Source of the DNA: Actinomycetota bacterium
GTDB lineage: Bacteria; Actinomycetota; Acidimicrobiia; Acidimicrobiales; JAJPHD01
DNA: 64,000 nt
Assembly (NCBI GenBank): GCA_021325455.1
Contig: JAJPHD010000008.1
Coordinates: 1-64,000 of the forward strand
Reading direction: 5' to 3'
Shown: piece by piece, positions 51,800 through 60,217 of the stretch
Position numbering within the stretch: position 1 is the first letter of the stretch
Layout: each line of letters opens with the position of its first letter
Notes under the pieces: model-generated
The model's input: the letters and a program-made list of their open reading frames with translations, nothing else
What the model was told of the DNA's origin: nothing
The model's database searches: none
Made by a program: the position numbers and the translations under genes

Positions 51800-54183
51800 T
51801 CGCCGGCGCCCTGGCGGGCCGCCGGGTGGGGGTCACCGGCGCCACCGGCTTCCTCGGCACCGCCCTGGTCGAGCGCCTTCTGCGCTGCGTCCCCGACTGC
51901 GAGGTGGCAGTGCTGGTCCGCCCCGGCCGGCGCTACGACGCAGCCCAGAGGACCCGGCGGGAGATCATCCACAACAACTGCTTCGACCGCCTGAGGGAGC
52001 AGTGGGGCGAGCGCTTCGATTCCGAGGTGGGAAGGCGCCTCCTCGTCATGGCCGGGGACGTGAGCGCCGACGGCCTGGGCCTGGACGAGGCCGGGAGGCA
52101 GGTCCTGGCCGGCTGCGACGTGGTCGTGCACTCGGCGGCCACGGTCAGCTTCGACGCCCCCCTGGACACCGCCGTGGAGGTGAACCTCCTCGGGCCGTCG
52201 CGGGTGGCGAAGGCCATGGCCGATCTGGCGGCCGGGGGTGACCCCACGACACGGGGGGCCGCCCACCTCATCGCCGTTTCGACCGCCTACGTGGCCGGCA
52301 CCCGCAGGGGGGACGCCCCCGAGGCCCTGCTGGCCGAGACCCCCTATGCCACCGACGCGGACTGGAGGGCCGAGGTGGCCGCCGCCCGGCGGGTGCGCTC
52401 CGACCTGGACGCCGAGAGCCGCACACCCTCCCGGCTAGCCCGCTTCACCCGGGAGGCGCGCCGGGAGCTGGGAGCGGCCGGCGTCCCCCTGCTGTCCGAA
52501 CGGGCCGAGAAGGCCCGCTCGGACTGGGTGCGGGAGGGACTGGTGGAGGCGGGAAGGGCCAGAGCCCAGGCTCTGGGCTGGCCCGACGCCTACGCCTACA
52601 CCAAGGCCCTGGGCGAGCGGGCCCTGCTGGACAACCGGGGAACCGTGCCCGTCACGATCGTGCGCCCCTCGATCATCGAGTCGTCCCTCGCCGAGCCCCG
52701 CCCGGGGTGGATCAGGGGCTTCAGGATGGCCGAGCCCGTCATCATCTCCTACGCCAAGGGGCTGCTCACCCAGTTCCCCGGCCTCCCCGAGGGCATCCTG
52801 GACGTGATACCGGTGGACCTGGTGGTGGCGGCCATCCTGGCCGTGGCCGCCCGCGGCCCCGACCCCTCCGGCCCGAGCGTGTACCACGTGGCCTCGGGCG
52901 CCCGGAACCCCCTGCGCTACGACCAGCTCCAGCAGCTGGTGGAGTCGTGGTTCAAGGAGCACCCCCTCTATGACGGACGGGGCCAGCCCATAGTGATCCC
53001 CGAGTGGTCGTTCCCCGACCGGGGCAAGGTGAGCCGCCAGCTCACCAGGGCCACCAAGGGCCTGGCCTGGGCCGAGCGGGTGTCGCGGTCCCTGCCCGTG
53101 CGGGGCCAGCGGGCCCGGATCACCGCCACCTTGGAGGAGCGCCGCAGCGAGGGGGAGAGGGCCCTCGGCTACGTGCGCCTGTACGGCTCCTACGCCGAGA
53201 CCGAAGCCCGCTTCCGGGTGGACAGGCTGATGGCCCTGTGGGAGGCCCTCGGGCCCGAGGACCGGGACCGGTTCTGCTTCGACCCGGCGGTCGTGGACTG
53301 GCCGGGCTACGTGCACGGGGTCCACCTCCCCTCCGTGGTGGCCCATGCCAGGGTGAGGACCTCTCCGGGCCGCCGGTCCGGCCCCAGCCGGGAGGAGAGG
53401 GGGCGCCGGGCGGTGCTCTCCCCCTCCCGGGAGCTGGCCGTGTTCGACCTCGAGAACACCCTGGTCGCCTCGAATGTGGTCGAGACATTTGCGTGGCTGG
53501 CCACCAGGCACCTAGGGACGGGGGGCCGGGTGGCCGTGGCGGGGCGGCTCCTGGCGGCTGCGCCCTCGCTGCTCGCCATGGACCGCCGGGACAGGGGGGA
53601 CTTCCTCCGCTCCTTCTACCGCCGTTACGAGGGCGCTCCCGTGGACCAGCTCCGCCAGGACGCCTGGGAGCTGGCCAGCTCCCTCCTCCTGGCCCGCTCC
53701 TTCCCGGCGGGCATCGCCCGGGTGAGAAGGCACCGGGCCCTCGGGCACAGGACGGTGCTGATCACGGGCGCCCTGGACTTCCTCGTCGCTCCGCTGGCAC
53801 CTCTCTTCGACGACATCATCTGTGCCCGGCTGGCCGAGCAAGGGGGCCACTTCACCGGCGAGCTGGTCCAGGTGCCCCCCACCGGCGAGGCCCGGGCCCT
53901 GGCCATGGCCGACTACTGCGCCCGCCACGGCCTTTCGCTCGCCGAGTCCGTCGCCTACGCCGACTCCTCGAGCGACCTGCCCATGCTGGAGGCGGTAGGT
54001 CACCCCGTGGCGGTGAACGCCGAGCCCAAGCTGGCCACCATCGCCCGCAAGCGGGGCTGGCACACCGAGGACTGGGGCCGGGCCGAGGGGGCGTCACGGG
54101 TGCTCGTCCCTATGGGCCCCCGGGCCCGGTCAGGGCCGGGGGGGCGCCGGGGATGGCGGCCTGGGCCGGAAGGAGGCCGGTGA
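51796..54183 (+). CDS. Fatty acyl-CoA reductase-like protein fused to a HAD phosphatase domain
   Basis: 795 aa from ATG 51796. The N-terminal ~500 residues are an extended SDR of the fatty-acyl reductase type: VGVTGATGFLGTALVERLLR (GxxGxxG), CDVVVHSAATVSFDAPLDTA, YAYTKALGERALL (YxxxK) and GFRMAEPVIISYAKGLLTQF. The C-terminal ~250 residues are a HAD-IB domain: VFDLENTLVASNVVETFAW, HRTVLITGALDFLVAP and YADSSSDLPMLEAVGHPVAV. Its motif I reads DLENT, with Glu in place of the usual second Asp. The first part would reduce acyl-CoA to aldehyde or alcohol; the second may act on a phosphate ester or be regulatory. GTGA overlap with the next gene. Confidence 0.82.
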   Translation: MIAGALAGRRVGVTGATGFLGTALVERLLRCVPDCEVAVLVRPGRRYDAAQRTRREIIHNNCFDRLREQWGERFDSEVGRRLLVMAGDVSADGLGLDEAGRQVLAGCDVVVHSAATVSFDAPLDTAVEVNLLGPSRVAKAMADLAAGGDPTTRGAAHLIAVSTAYVAGTRRGDAPEALLAETPYATDADWRAEVAAARRVRSDLDAESRTPSRLARFTREARRELGAAGVPLLSERAEKARSDWVREGLVEAGRARAQALGWPDAYAYTKALGERALLDNRGTVPVTIVRPSIIESSLAEPRPGWIRGFRMAEPVIISYAKGLLTQFPGLPEGILDVIPVDLVVAAILAVAARGPDPSGPSVYHVASGARNPLRYDQLQQLVESWFKEHPLYDGRGQPIVIPEWSFPDRGKVSRQLTRATKGLAWAERVSRSLPVRGQRARITATLEERRSEGERALGYVRLYGSYAETEARFRVDRLMALWEALGPEDRDRFCFDPAVVDWPGYVHGVHLPSVVAHARVRTSPGRRSGPSREERGRRAVLSPSRELAVFDLENTLVASNVVETFAWLATRHLGTGGRVAVAGRLLAAAPSLLAMDRRDRGDFLRSFYRRYEGAPVDQLRQDAWELASSLLLARSFPAGIARVRRHRALGHRTVLITGALDFLVAPLAPLFDDIICARLAEQGGHFTGELVQVPPTGEARALAMADYCARHGLSLAESVAYADSSSDLPMLEAVGHPVAVNAEPKLATIARKRGWHTEDWGRAEGASRVLVPMGPRARSGPGGRRGWRPGPEGGR

Positions 54184-55556
54184 CGGTGCGGGCCCTGCTC
54201 GTCGAGCGCAGCCTCCCGCGCTTCGCCACCGCCCGCCTGGCCTCGGCCCTGGTGCCCGGGGCCGGTGGAGGCGTGAGGCCGCTGCGGCTGGTGGACATGG
54301 ACCCCCCCGAGCTGCCCGGGCCGGCGTGGCGCCGGGTGAGGCCCCGCCTGGCCGGCATCTGCGGCTCCGACCTGGCCACCTTGGACGGCCGCAGCTCCCG
54401 GTGGTTCGAGCCCATCGTGAGCTTCCCCTTCGTGCCCGGCCACGAGGTGGTGGGAGACGTCGAAGCCGCCCTCCCCGAGAGGCCCGTGGGGGAGGGAGGC
54501 CGGCTGGCCCCGGACCGTCCCGGCCCGGAGGGTGGCCCCACCCGGGTCGTGATCGAGCCCGTCCTCTCCTGTGCCACCCGCGGCATCGACCCTCCCTGCC
54601 CGGCCTGCTCCGAGGGCCGGACGGGCAGCTGCGAGCGCATCTCCTTCGGGGAGCTGCGCCCCGGCCTGCAGACCGGTTATTGCGTCGACACCGGGGGCGG
54701 CTGGTCGGTGGAGATGGTGGCCCACCTGAGCCAGCTCCACGCCGTGCCGGCCGGCTTCTCGGACGAGGAGGCCGTCATGGTGGAGCCCACCGCCTGCGCC
54801 GTGCATGCCGCCTTGGCGGCCCAGGTGCAAGAGGGGGAGACCGTCGCCGTGCTGGGTGCAGGAACGCTGGGCCTGGGGGTGGTGGCGGCCCTCCGCCACT
54901 TCGACCTCCCCGGCAAGCTCCTGGCCTCGGCCAAGTACCCCGAGCAGCGCGCCCTGGCGGCCGAGCTGGGGGCGGACGTGGTGGCGGGGGCGGGCGAGGT
55001 AGTCCGGGCCGTGCGGCGGGTGACCCGGTCCTTGGCGGTGGCCCCGGGAGGACCGGGCCCCCGGGCCCCCCGCCTGGCCGGGGGGGCAGACGTGGTGGTG
55101 GACTGCGTGGGCTCGGCCCAATCCCTTGCCGAGGCGCTGGCGGTCGTCCGCCCCCGGGGCCGGGTCGTCCTGGCGGGGATGCCCGGCCCGGTCAAGGTGG
55201 ACCTGGCCCCCCTGTGGCAGCGGGAGGTCACCTTGCAGGGTGCCTACACCTACGGGACGGAGGAGCGGGGCGGCCTCCGGGCGCGCACCTTCGAGCTGGC
55301 CTTCGAGCTGGTCCGGTCGGCCCGGCTGGGCCGGCTGGTGAGCGCCGGCTACCCCCTGGAGCGTTATGGGGAAGCCATCGCCCACGCCGCCTCGGCGGGG
55401 CGGCGGGGCGCCGTCAAGATCGTCTTCACCCCCCAGGAGGAGGCCCCCCGGCCCGCGCCTCGCCGGCCCGCGCCTCGCCGGCCCGCCGCAACCCGCCTCC
55501 CACCCGGGCCAGCCACCTCCCGCCGGCCCCCGAGCTCCCCCAGGAGGTCCCGATGA
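54180..55556 (+). CDS. Zinc-dependent alcohol dehydrogenase (MDR superfamily)
   Basis: 458 aa from GTG 54180, with AAGGAGG at 54171-54177 and a GTGA overlap with the reductase gene. GroES-like domain: ICGSDLATLDGRSS (catalytic Cys) and FVPGHEVVGDVE. Structural zinc Cys cluster: CATRGIDPPCPACSEGRTGSC. Rossmann motif: VAVLGAGTLGLGVVAALRHF. It interconverts alcohols and aldehydes or ketones with NAD(P), which fits an acyl-reductase partner. The C-terminus has an extra ~45-residue Pro/Arg tail encoded by a 15-bp tandem repeat (APRRP twice), unusual for the family. The last 4 bp overlap the LarA-like gene. Confidence 0.88.
   Translation: MTVRALLVERSLPRFATARLASALVPGAGGGVRPLRLVDMDPPELPGPAWRRVRPRLAGICGSDLATLDGRSSRWFEPIVSFPFVPGHEVVGDVEAALPERPVGEGGRLAPDRPGPEGGPTRVVIEPVLSCATRGIDPPCPACSEGRTGSCERISFGELRPGLQTGYCVDTGGGWSVEMVAHLSQLHAVPAGFSDEEAVMVEPTACAVHAALAAQVQEGETVAVLGAGTLGLGVVAALRHFDLPGKLLASAKYPEQRALAAELGADVVAGAGEVVRAVRRVTRSLAVAPGGPGPRAPRLAGGADVVVDCVGSAQSLAEALAVVRPRGRVVLAGMPGPVKVDLAPLWQREVTLQGAYTYGTEERGGLRARTFELAFELVRSARLGRLVSAGYPLERYGEAIAHAASAGRRGAVKIVFTPQEEAPRPAPRRPAPRRPAATRLPPGPATSRRPPSSPRRSR
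55450..55485 (+). repeat. 15-bp tandem repeat in the dehydrogenase C-terminus
   Basis: CCCGCGCCTCGCCGG occurs twice back to back and then begins a third copy, encoding a repeated RPAPR. It lies in a disordered tail just before the LarA-like gene, and slippage there could vary the tail length. Confidence 0.6.
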
Positions 55557-57142
55557 CGTCCAGGCCCGGCTTCGTGCTGGAGGTGGACCGCTCCACCCCC
55601 CCCACGCTCATGTGGCACGGGGAGGGCTTCCGCCTGGAGCGCCTGCCGGTCGGCTCCCGGGTCGTCTACCCGCCCGAGCCGGTGGAGACGCTGGCGGATC
55701 CCGACGCCGCCATCGCCGAGGCCCTGGAGCACCCGCTCGGCGACAGCCCGCCCCTGCGGGCGCTCCTCAAGCCCGGGATGCGCCTCACCATCGCCTTCGA
55801 CGACATCTCGCTCCCCCTTCCCCCCATGCGGCGGCCGGACAACCGTCAGCGGGTCATCGAGGCCGTGCTGGACCTGGCCGCCGAAGCGGGTGTGGACGAC
55901 GTGGTGCTCATCGCCGCCCTCGCCCTCCACCGGCGCATGACCGAGGCCGAGCTGCGCCACGCCCTCGGCGACCGCATCTACGACTCGTTCGCCCCCTGCG
56001 GCCGCCTGACCCAGCACGACGCCGAGGACCCCGGGAACCTCGTCTACCTGGGCCAGACCGACGCCGGGGAGGACGTGGAGCTCAACAGGCGGGCCGCTAC
56101 CTCCGACCTGGTCGTCTACGTGAACATAAACCTCGTTCCCATGGACGGGGGGCACAAGAGCGTGGCCACCGGCCTCGCCAGCTACCGGAGCCTCCGCCAC
56201 CACCACAACGTCCGCACCATGGTGCACTCGCGCTCCTTCATGGACCAGCACCGTTCCGAGCTCCACTCCTCCAACTGGCGCATGGGCCGCTACCTGGCCG
56301 CCCAGGGGGTGAAGGTCTTCCAGATCGAGACCACCCTCAACAACGACCCCTTCCCGGCGTCCTCGGCCTTCCTCCAGCGCCGGGAGTGGGAGTGGACGCT
56401 CAAGGACCGGGCCGGGTTCCTGGCTGCCTCCAAGGCCCTGGCCCGCGCTCCCGAGCGCCTGGCCCGCAGCCTGCTGCAGTCCATCAATGCGCCCCACGCC
56501 ATGGCCAGCGTCCAGGCCGGCGAGGTGGAGGCCGTCCACGCCGCCACCACGGAGCACATGTACCGCCAGTTGCTCGTCGAGGTGGAGGGCCAGGCCGACA
56601 TCCTCACCATGGGGCTCCCCTACCTCTGCCCCTACAACGTGAACTCCGTCATGAACCCCGTCCTCGTGATGTGCCTCGGGCTCGGCTACTTCTTCAACCT
56701 CTACCGGGGCCAACCCCTGGTCCGCCGGGGGGGCGTGCTCATCCTCTCCCACCCGACCCCCTGGGCCTTCCACCCCGTGCACCACCCGAGCTACATCGAC
56801 TTCTTCGAGCAGGTGCTGTCCGAGACGACGGACCCCTTGGAGATGGAGGCCAAGCACGAGGAGACCTTCGCCACCGATCCCTGGTACATCCACCTGTACC
56901 GGACCAGCTACGCCTACCACGGCGTCCACCCCTTCTACATGTGGTACTGGGGAGCCCATGCCCTGGACCACCTGGGCGGGGTGATCGTGGTCGGTGGCGA
57001 CCGCCGGGCGGTGCGCCGGCTCGGCTTCAAACCGGCCAGCACCCTGGCCGACGCCCTGGAGATGGCCGAGGACATAGTGGGCCCCGACCCCTCCCTCACC
57101 CACTTCCACGCCCCACCCCTGCTCATGGCGGACGTCCGTTGA
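55553..57142 (+). CDS. LarA-like (DUF2088, nickel-pincer racemase superfamily) protein
   Basis: 529 aa from ATG 55553, with CAGGAGG upstream and an ATGA overlap. LarA lactate racemases carry a nickel-pincer cofactor on a Lys in a GG-x-K motif. Here MDGGHKSVATGLASYRSLRH keeps that Lys (near 202) and the HHH that follows. LALHRRMTEAEL keeps the first catalytic His (near 126). The substrate Arg of the D-x-T-R-P motif is Leu (DDISLPLPP), and the second catalytic His ahead of GG-x-K is not seen (YVNINLVPMDGG). No larB, larC or larE is nearby. The fold is clear; lactate racemase activity is doubtful. Confidence 0.78.
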   Translation: MTSRPGFVLEVDRSTPPTLMWHGEGFRLERLPVGSRVVYPPEPVETLADPDAAIAEALEHPLGDSPPLRALLKPGMRLTIAFDDISLPLPPMRRPDNRQRVIEAVLDLAAEAGVDDVVLIAALALHRRMTEAELRHALGDRIYDSFAPCGRLTQHDAEDPGNLVYLGQTDAGEDVELNRRAATSDLVVYVNINLVPMDGGHKSVATGLASYRSLRHHHNVRTMVHSRSFMDQHRSELHSSNWRMGRYLAAQGVKVFQIETTLNNDPFPASSAFLQRREWEWTLKDRAGFLAASKALARAPERLARSLLQSINAPHAMASVQAGEVEAVHAATTEHMYRQLLVEVEGQADILTMGLPYLCPYNVNSVMNPVLVMCLGLGYFFNLYRGQPLVRRGGVLILSHPTPWAFHPVHHPSYIDFFEQVLSETTDPLEMEAKHEETFATDPWYIHLYRTSYAYHGVHPFYMWYWGAHALDHLGGVIVVGGDRRAVRRLGFKPASTLADALEMAEDIVGPDPSLTHFHAPPLLMADVR

Positions 57143-57210
57143 AGCCGGGCAGCCCCCGCCTTCCTCCTGGCCTGCGCGTCCCGGCACCGCGGCTCCCCGC
57201 GCCCAGGAGC

Positions 57211-58122
57211 GTGGTGACCCGCCTCGGCTTCCCGTGGCGGGCCCCGGACTGGCCGGGGCAGCTGCCCCGCCCGGTCCGGCGCACCCTGGGGGTGGACTAC
57301 GACACCACCTGGGCCCGCCACGATGCGGTCCGCCTGGCCCGCATCGTGGCCCTGGGGGCCCTCGCCCGTCCCGCCCTCTGCTTGCTGGCCCAACCCAGCG
57401 TCACGGGCCTCGACCGCCTGGAGGGCCTCGACCCGCCCATCATCTTCGCTGCCAACCACGAGAGCCACCTCGACACCCCCCTGGTGCTGGTGAGCCTCCC
57501 CCCTCGCCTGCGCCACCGCACCATCGTGGCCGCCGGGGCCGACTACTTCTTCGACCGGGCCTGGAAGGCCCACCTGTGGGCCGGTGCCATCGGGGCCATC
57601 CCCGTCGAGCGTCGCAGGGTGAGCCGCCGCTCCACGGAGCTCGCTGCCGCTCTCCTCGAGGACGGCTGGAACCTGGTGGTGTTCCCCGAGGGAGGGCGCA
57701 GCCCCCACGGCTGGGGCCAGGAGTTCCGGGCCGGCGCCGCCTACCTCGCCCGCCGCACCGGGGTGCCGGTCGTGCCCGTCCACCTGGGCGGCACGGGGCG
57801 CATCCACGGCAAGTGGCGTCCGGGGCTCCACCCCGGCCGCACCACGGTCACCATGGGCCGCCCGCTGTGGCCGGCCGAGGGCGAGGATGCCCGCCGGCTG
57901 GGGGCCCGTATCGAGGCGGCGGTGGCCGCCCTGGCCGATGAGGCCGCCACCGACTGGTGGTCGTCCCGGCGGCGTGCCGCCGCCGGCGCTACGCCGCCTC
58001 TGACCGGCCCCGAGGCCTCCTCCTGGAGGCGGGCCTGGGCCCTCGGACCGGACCCCGACCAGGACCGCTGGCAAAGCCGGCGGTCCTGGCCCCTGAAGCG
58101 TCCTCAGCGCGCCTCGAGGTGA
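57211..58122 (+). CDS. 1-acyl-sn-glycerol-3-phosphate acyltransferase (PlsC-like)
   Basis: About 303 aa from GTG 57211, with AGGAG just upstream. GTG 57214 and a TTG at 57139 that overlaps the previous stop are alternatives. Motif I is NHESHLDTPLVL (HX4D) and motif III is VVFPEGGRSPHGWGQEF. GGTGRIHGKWRPGLHPG follows. It acylates lysophosphatidic acid or another alcohol head group at the inner membrane face, using acyl-CoA or acyl-ACP. Its place at the end of the reductase-dehydrogenase-LarA operon suggests that it uses a product of those enzymes. The C-terminus is Trp/Arg-rich and overlaps the convergent gatD gene by 19 bp. Confidence 0.82.
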   Translation: MVTRLGFPWRAPDWPGQLPRPVRRTLGVDYDTTWARHDAVRLARIVALGALARPALCLLAQPSVTGLDRLEGLDPPIIFAANHESHLDTPLVLVSLPPRLRHRTIVAAGADYFFDRAWKAHLWAGAIGAIPVERRRVSRRSTELAAALLEDGWNLVVFPEGGRSPHGWGQEFRAGAAYLARRTGVPVVPVHLGGTGRIHGKWRPGLHPGRTTVTMGRPLWPAEGEDARRLGARIEAAVAALADEAATDWWSSRRRAAAGATPPLTGPEASSWRRAWALGPDPDQDRWQSRRSWPLKRPQRASR

Positions 58123-58910
58123 TCACCGCGCCGAGGGGCGAGGGGCACACCGCGCCCCCCGTGCCGGCGGCCTTCCCCGGCCCCTCCTGAGGCGGTCCTC
58201 TGCCTTCGCCTCCAGCCCCGGCCCAGGGCGGCCAGCCGCTCGGACCTCAGCTCCTCGACATCGGGGTCCGCCAGCGCCGGCAGGGGTCCTACCACCATCT
58301 CCAGCAGATGATCGGCCAACGCCGGGTTACGGGCCAGGACGGGCCCGTGCAGGTAGGTCGCCACCACCCGGCCCGCCACCGCCCCTTCGGTAGCACCGCC
58401 TGTGCCGTTGCCGACTCCGGCGAGCACCCGGCCGAGAGGAGCCACCCCGGGACCCAGCTCGGTGACCCCACCGTGGTTCTCGTAGCCCGTGAGAAGGCCC
58501 CCCATCTCCGGGGCCTCGACCAGGATCTCGCCCACCGCCCTCCGCCCCGTACCCCGCCGGCTGGCCACGTCGATGAGCCCCACCCCCGCCCGGGGGCGCC
58601 CATCGGCGCCGGCGAAGGTGGCACCCACTATCTGGAAGCCGGCGCACACGGCGAGGACCACGGCCCCGCCGGCGACGGCCCGGGCCAGGGAACCGTCCTC
58701 GGCCAGCGCCGCGGCCGCCTGGGCCTGGGGCCCGTCCTCGCCACCTCCAAGGCAATAGATGTCGGCCGAGGCCGGCACCGGCGATCCCGAGGGTGCCCGC
58801 ACCACCTCTGCCCCCATTCCTCGCCAGCGCAGCCGCTGGGCCAGGACGACTGCGTTGCCACCGTCCCCGTAGGTGCCGAGCAGGTCGGGGAACACGTCCA
58901 CCACCCTCAC
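58104..58910 (-). CDS. gatD: Lipid II isoglutaminyl synthase, glutamine amidotransferase subunit
   Basis: About 268 aa. GTG 58910 is the best start, since GAGAGGGG lies 7 nt upstream; the TTG at 58928, overlapping the murT stop, is the alternative. N-terminal strand VRVVDVFPDLLGTYGDGGN is typical. The class I amidotransferase nucleophile Cys is in VLAVCAGFQIVG (near 89), with GYENHGG and the catalytic His in TYLHGPVLARNP. With MurT it amidates the D-Glu of the lipid II stem peptide to D-isoglutamine. The C-terminal ~35 residues are a basic tail that overlaps the convergent acyltransferase gene. Confidence 0.9.
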   Translation of the reverse strand: MRVVDVFPDLLGTYGDGGNAVVLAQRLRWRGMGAEVVRAPSGSPVPASADIYCLGGGEDGPQAQAAAALAEDGSLARAVAGGAVVLAVCAGFQIVGATFAGADGRPRAGVGLIDVASRRGTGRRAVGEILVEAPEMGGLLTGYENHGGVTELGPGVAPLGRVLAGVGNGTGGATEGAVAGRVVATYLHGPVLARNPALADHLLEMVVGPLPALADPDVEELRSERLAALGRGWRRRQRTASGGAGEGRRHGGRGVPLAPRRGDHLEAR

Positions 58911-58924
58911 CGTCGACGCCCCTC

Positions 58925-60217
58925 TCAACGCGCCCCCCGGGCCAGAAGGGCCGCCCGCAGGTCCTGGAAGGCCGTGTAGTTGGCGATCACGTCCACGGTG
59001 GCGCTGGCACCGCCATCATCGGGGGACCCGGCGCTGGTGCCCTCCGCCCCGGCCCGGCGCACCGCTTCGACCAGGTCCTCCACCACCTGGTGGCAGACAT
59101 CGGCGTAGCGCAGCCGCACGGCCAGGTCTCGCCGGCGCTCTCCGGTGGCCACCGCCGGCCGTCCTGCCAGCCGCTCGAAGGGGACGTCCCACAGCCAAGA
59201 CGGGTCCCGGCCGTCGGCGACCCGGGCATTGATGGCCAGCACGACCGGCGCCGGCGGAGGCGAGACCAGGTCCAGGAGCTCCGACCACCCGGCAGGGTTC
59301 TTGGCGAGCAGCAGCCGGGCCCGCAGGGGGCGCGGCCCGGCCAGGGTGAGCACCTGGTAGCGCCCTTCCACGTCCCCCACGGTCGCCATGGCCTCCAAGG
59401 CCTTGTCCAGCTCCACCCCCATGGCGGCGGCCAGGACCGCCGCCATGGCGGCGTTGGCCCGGTTGAACCGGCCCGGAAGGCCCAGTCGGAAGCCGATCCG
59501 CCCTCCGCCGGCCAGAGCCAGGCTCTCGCCCTCCAGCCATGCCTCGGGGCGGGGGCGGGCCAGCCCGCAGGAGGGGCAGCTCCAGTCCTCCCCCTCGAAG
59601 CGGATCCGCGCCTCGCAAGCGGGGCAACCTCCTGCATCCAGCCTCCACGCCTGGCCGGCCGCCACCCAGGTCACCTGGGACGCCGCCGACGCCGCCCAGG
59701 CCACGATGGGGTCGTCGCAGTTGGCCACGACCCGGAGCCGGGGCCGGCCGGCCACGGCCGCCCGCCAGCGGGCCCCCAGCGAACGCACCTCGCTCACCCG
59801 GTCCAGCTGGTCCCGGCTCAGGTTGAGCAGCGCCACCGCCACCGGGCTCACCTCCTCCACCACGTGCCCCAGCCACGCCTCGTCCACCTCCAAGGCGCCC
59901 GCGGCCCCCGCCGGAGCCTGGGCCAGGGCCGCCACCAGGCCGGCGGGGAGGTTGGAGCCGGTCTGGTTGCTCACGACCGGTCCCGCCGTGGCCAGGGCCG
60001 AGGCCAGCAGCCGGGTGGTTGTCGTCTTCCCGTTGGTCCCGCTCACCAGGCCCAGCGCATGGCCGCCAGCCAGCTGGCGGAGGGCACCGGGGTCCAGGGC
60101 CAGGGTCACGCGGCCACCTATCACGCTGCCCGAGCCCCGCCCCAGGCGCCGGGAGGCGGCCGCCACGGCCAGGCCCAGGGGAGCGGCCACGGCCGACCGG
60201 GCCGGCAGGTGCCTCAT
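58925..60217 (-). CDS. murT: Lipid II isoglutaminyl synthase, Mur ligase subunit
   Basis: 430 aa from ATG 60217, overlapping the upstream stop (ATGA). The track's start at 60442 is read-through. ATP site: LGLVSGTNGKTTTTRLLASA (P-loop, ~60-66). The central domain has the MurT zinc ribbon, CPACEARIRFEGEDWSCPSC, with four Cys at about 198, 201, 214 and 217. GRFNRANAAMAAVLAAAMG and a DUF1727-type C-terminal domain follow. It activates the D-Glu carboxylate of lipid II at the inner membrane face, and GatD supplies the ammonia. The pair is conserved in actinobacteria and firmicutes, which supports an actinobacterial host. Confidence 0.93.
   Translation of the reverse strand: MRHLPARSAVAAPLGLAVAAASRRLGRGSGSVIGGRVTLALDPGALRQLAGGHALGLVSGTNGKTTTTRLLASALATAGPVVSNQTGSNLPAGLVAALAQAPAGAAGALEVDEAWLGHVVEEVSPVAVALLNLSRDQLDRVSEVRSLGARWRAAVAGRPRLRVVANCDDPIVAWAASAASQVTWVAAGQAWRLDAGGCPACEARIRFEGEDWSCPSCGLARPRPEAWLEGESLALAGGGRIGFRLGLPGRFNRANAAMAAVLAAAMGVELDKALEAMATVGDVEGRYQVLTLAGPRPLRARLLLAKNPAGWSELLDLVSPPPAPVVLAINARVADGRDPSWLWDVPFERLAGRPAVATGERRRDLAVRLRYADVCHQVVEDLVEAVRRAGAEGTSAGSPDDGGASATVDVIANYTAFQDLRAALLARGAR

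Noticed and set aside
55364-57187. 607-aa minus-strand ORF
   Set aside because: Antisense of the LarA-like gene. Repetitive Gly/Val/His composition is typical of a shadow frame.
57139-57210. N-terminal extension of the PlsC gene from TTG 57139
   Set aside because: Possible by TTGA coupling, but the extra 24 residues are Pro/Arg-rich with no conserved feature, and GTG 57211/57214 has AGGAG upstream. It is kept as an alternative only.
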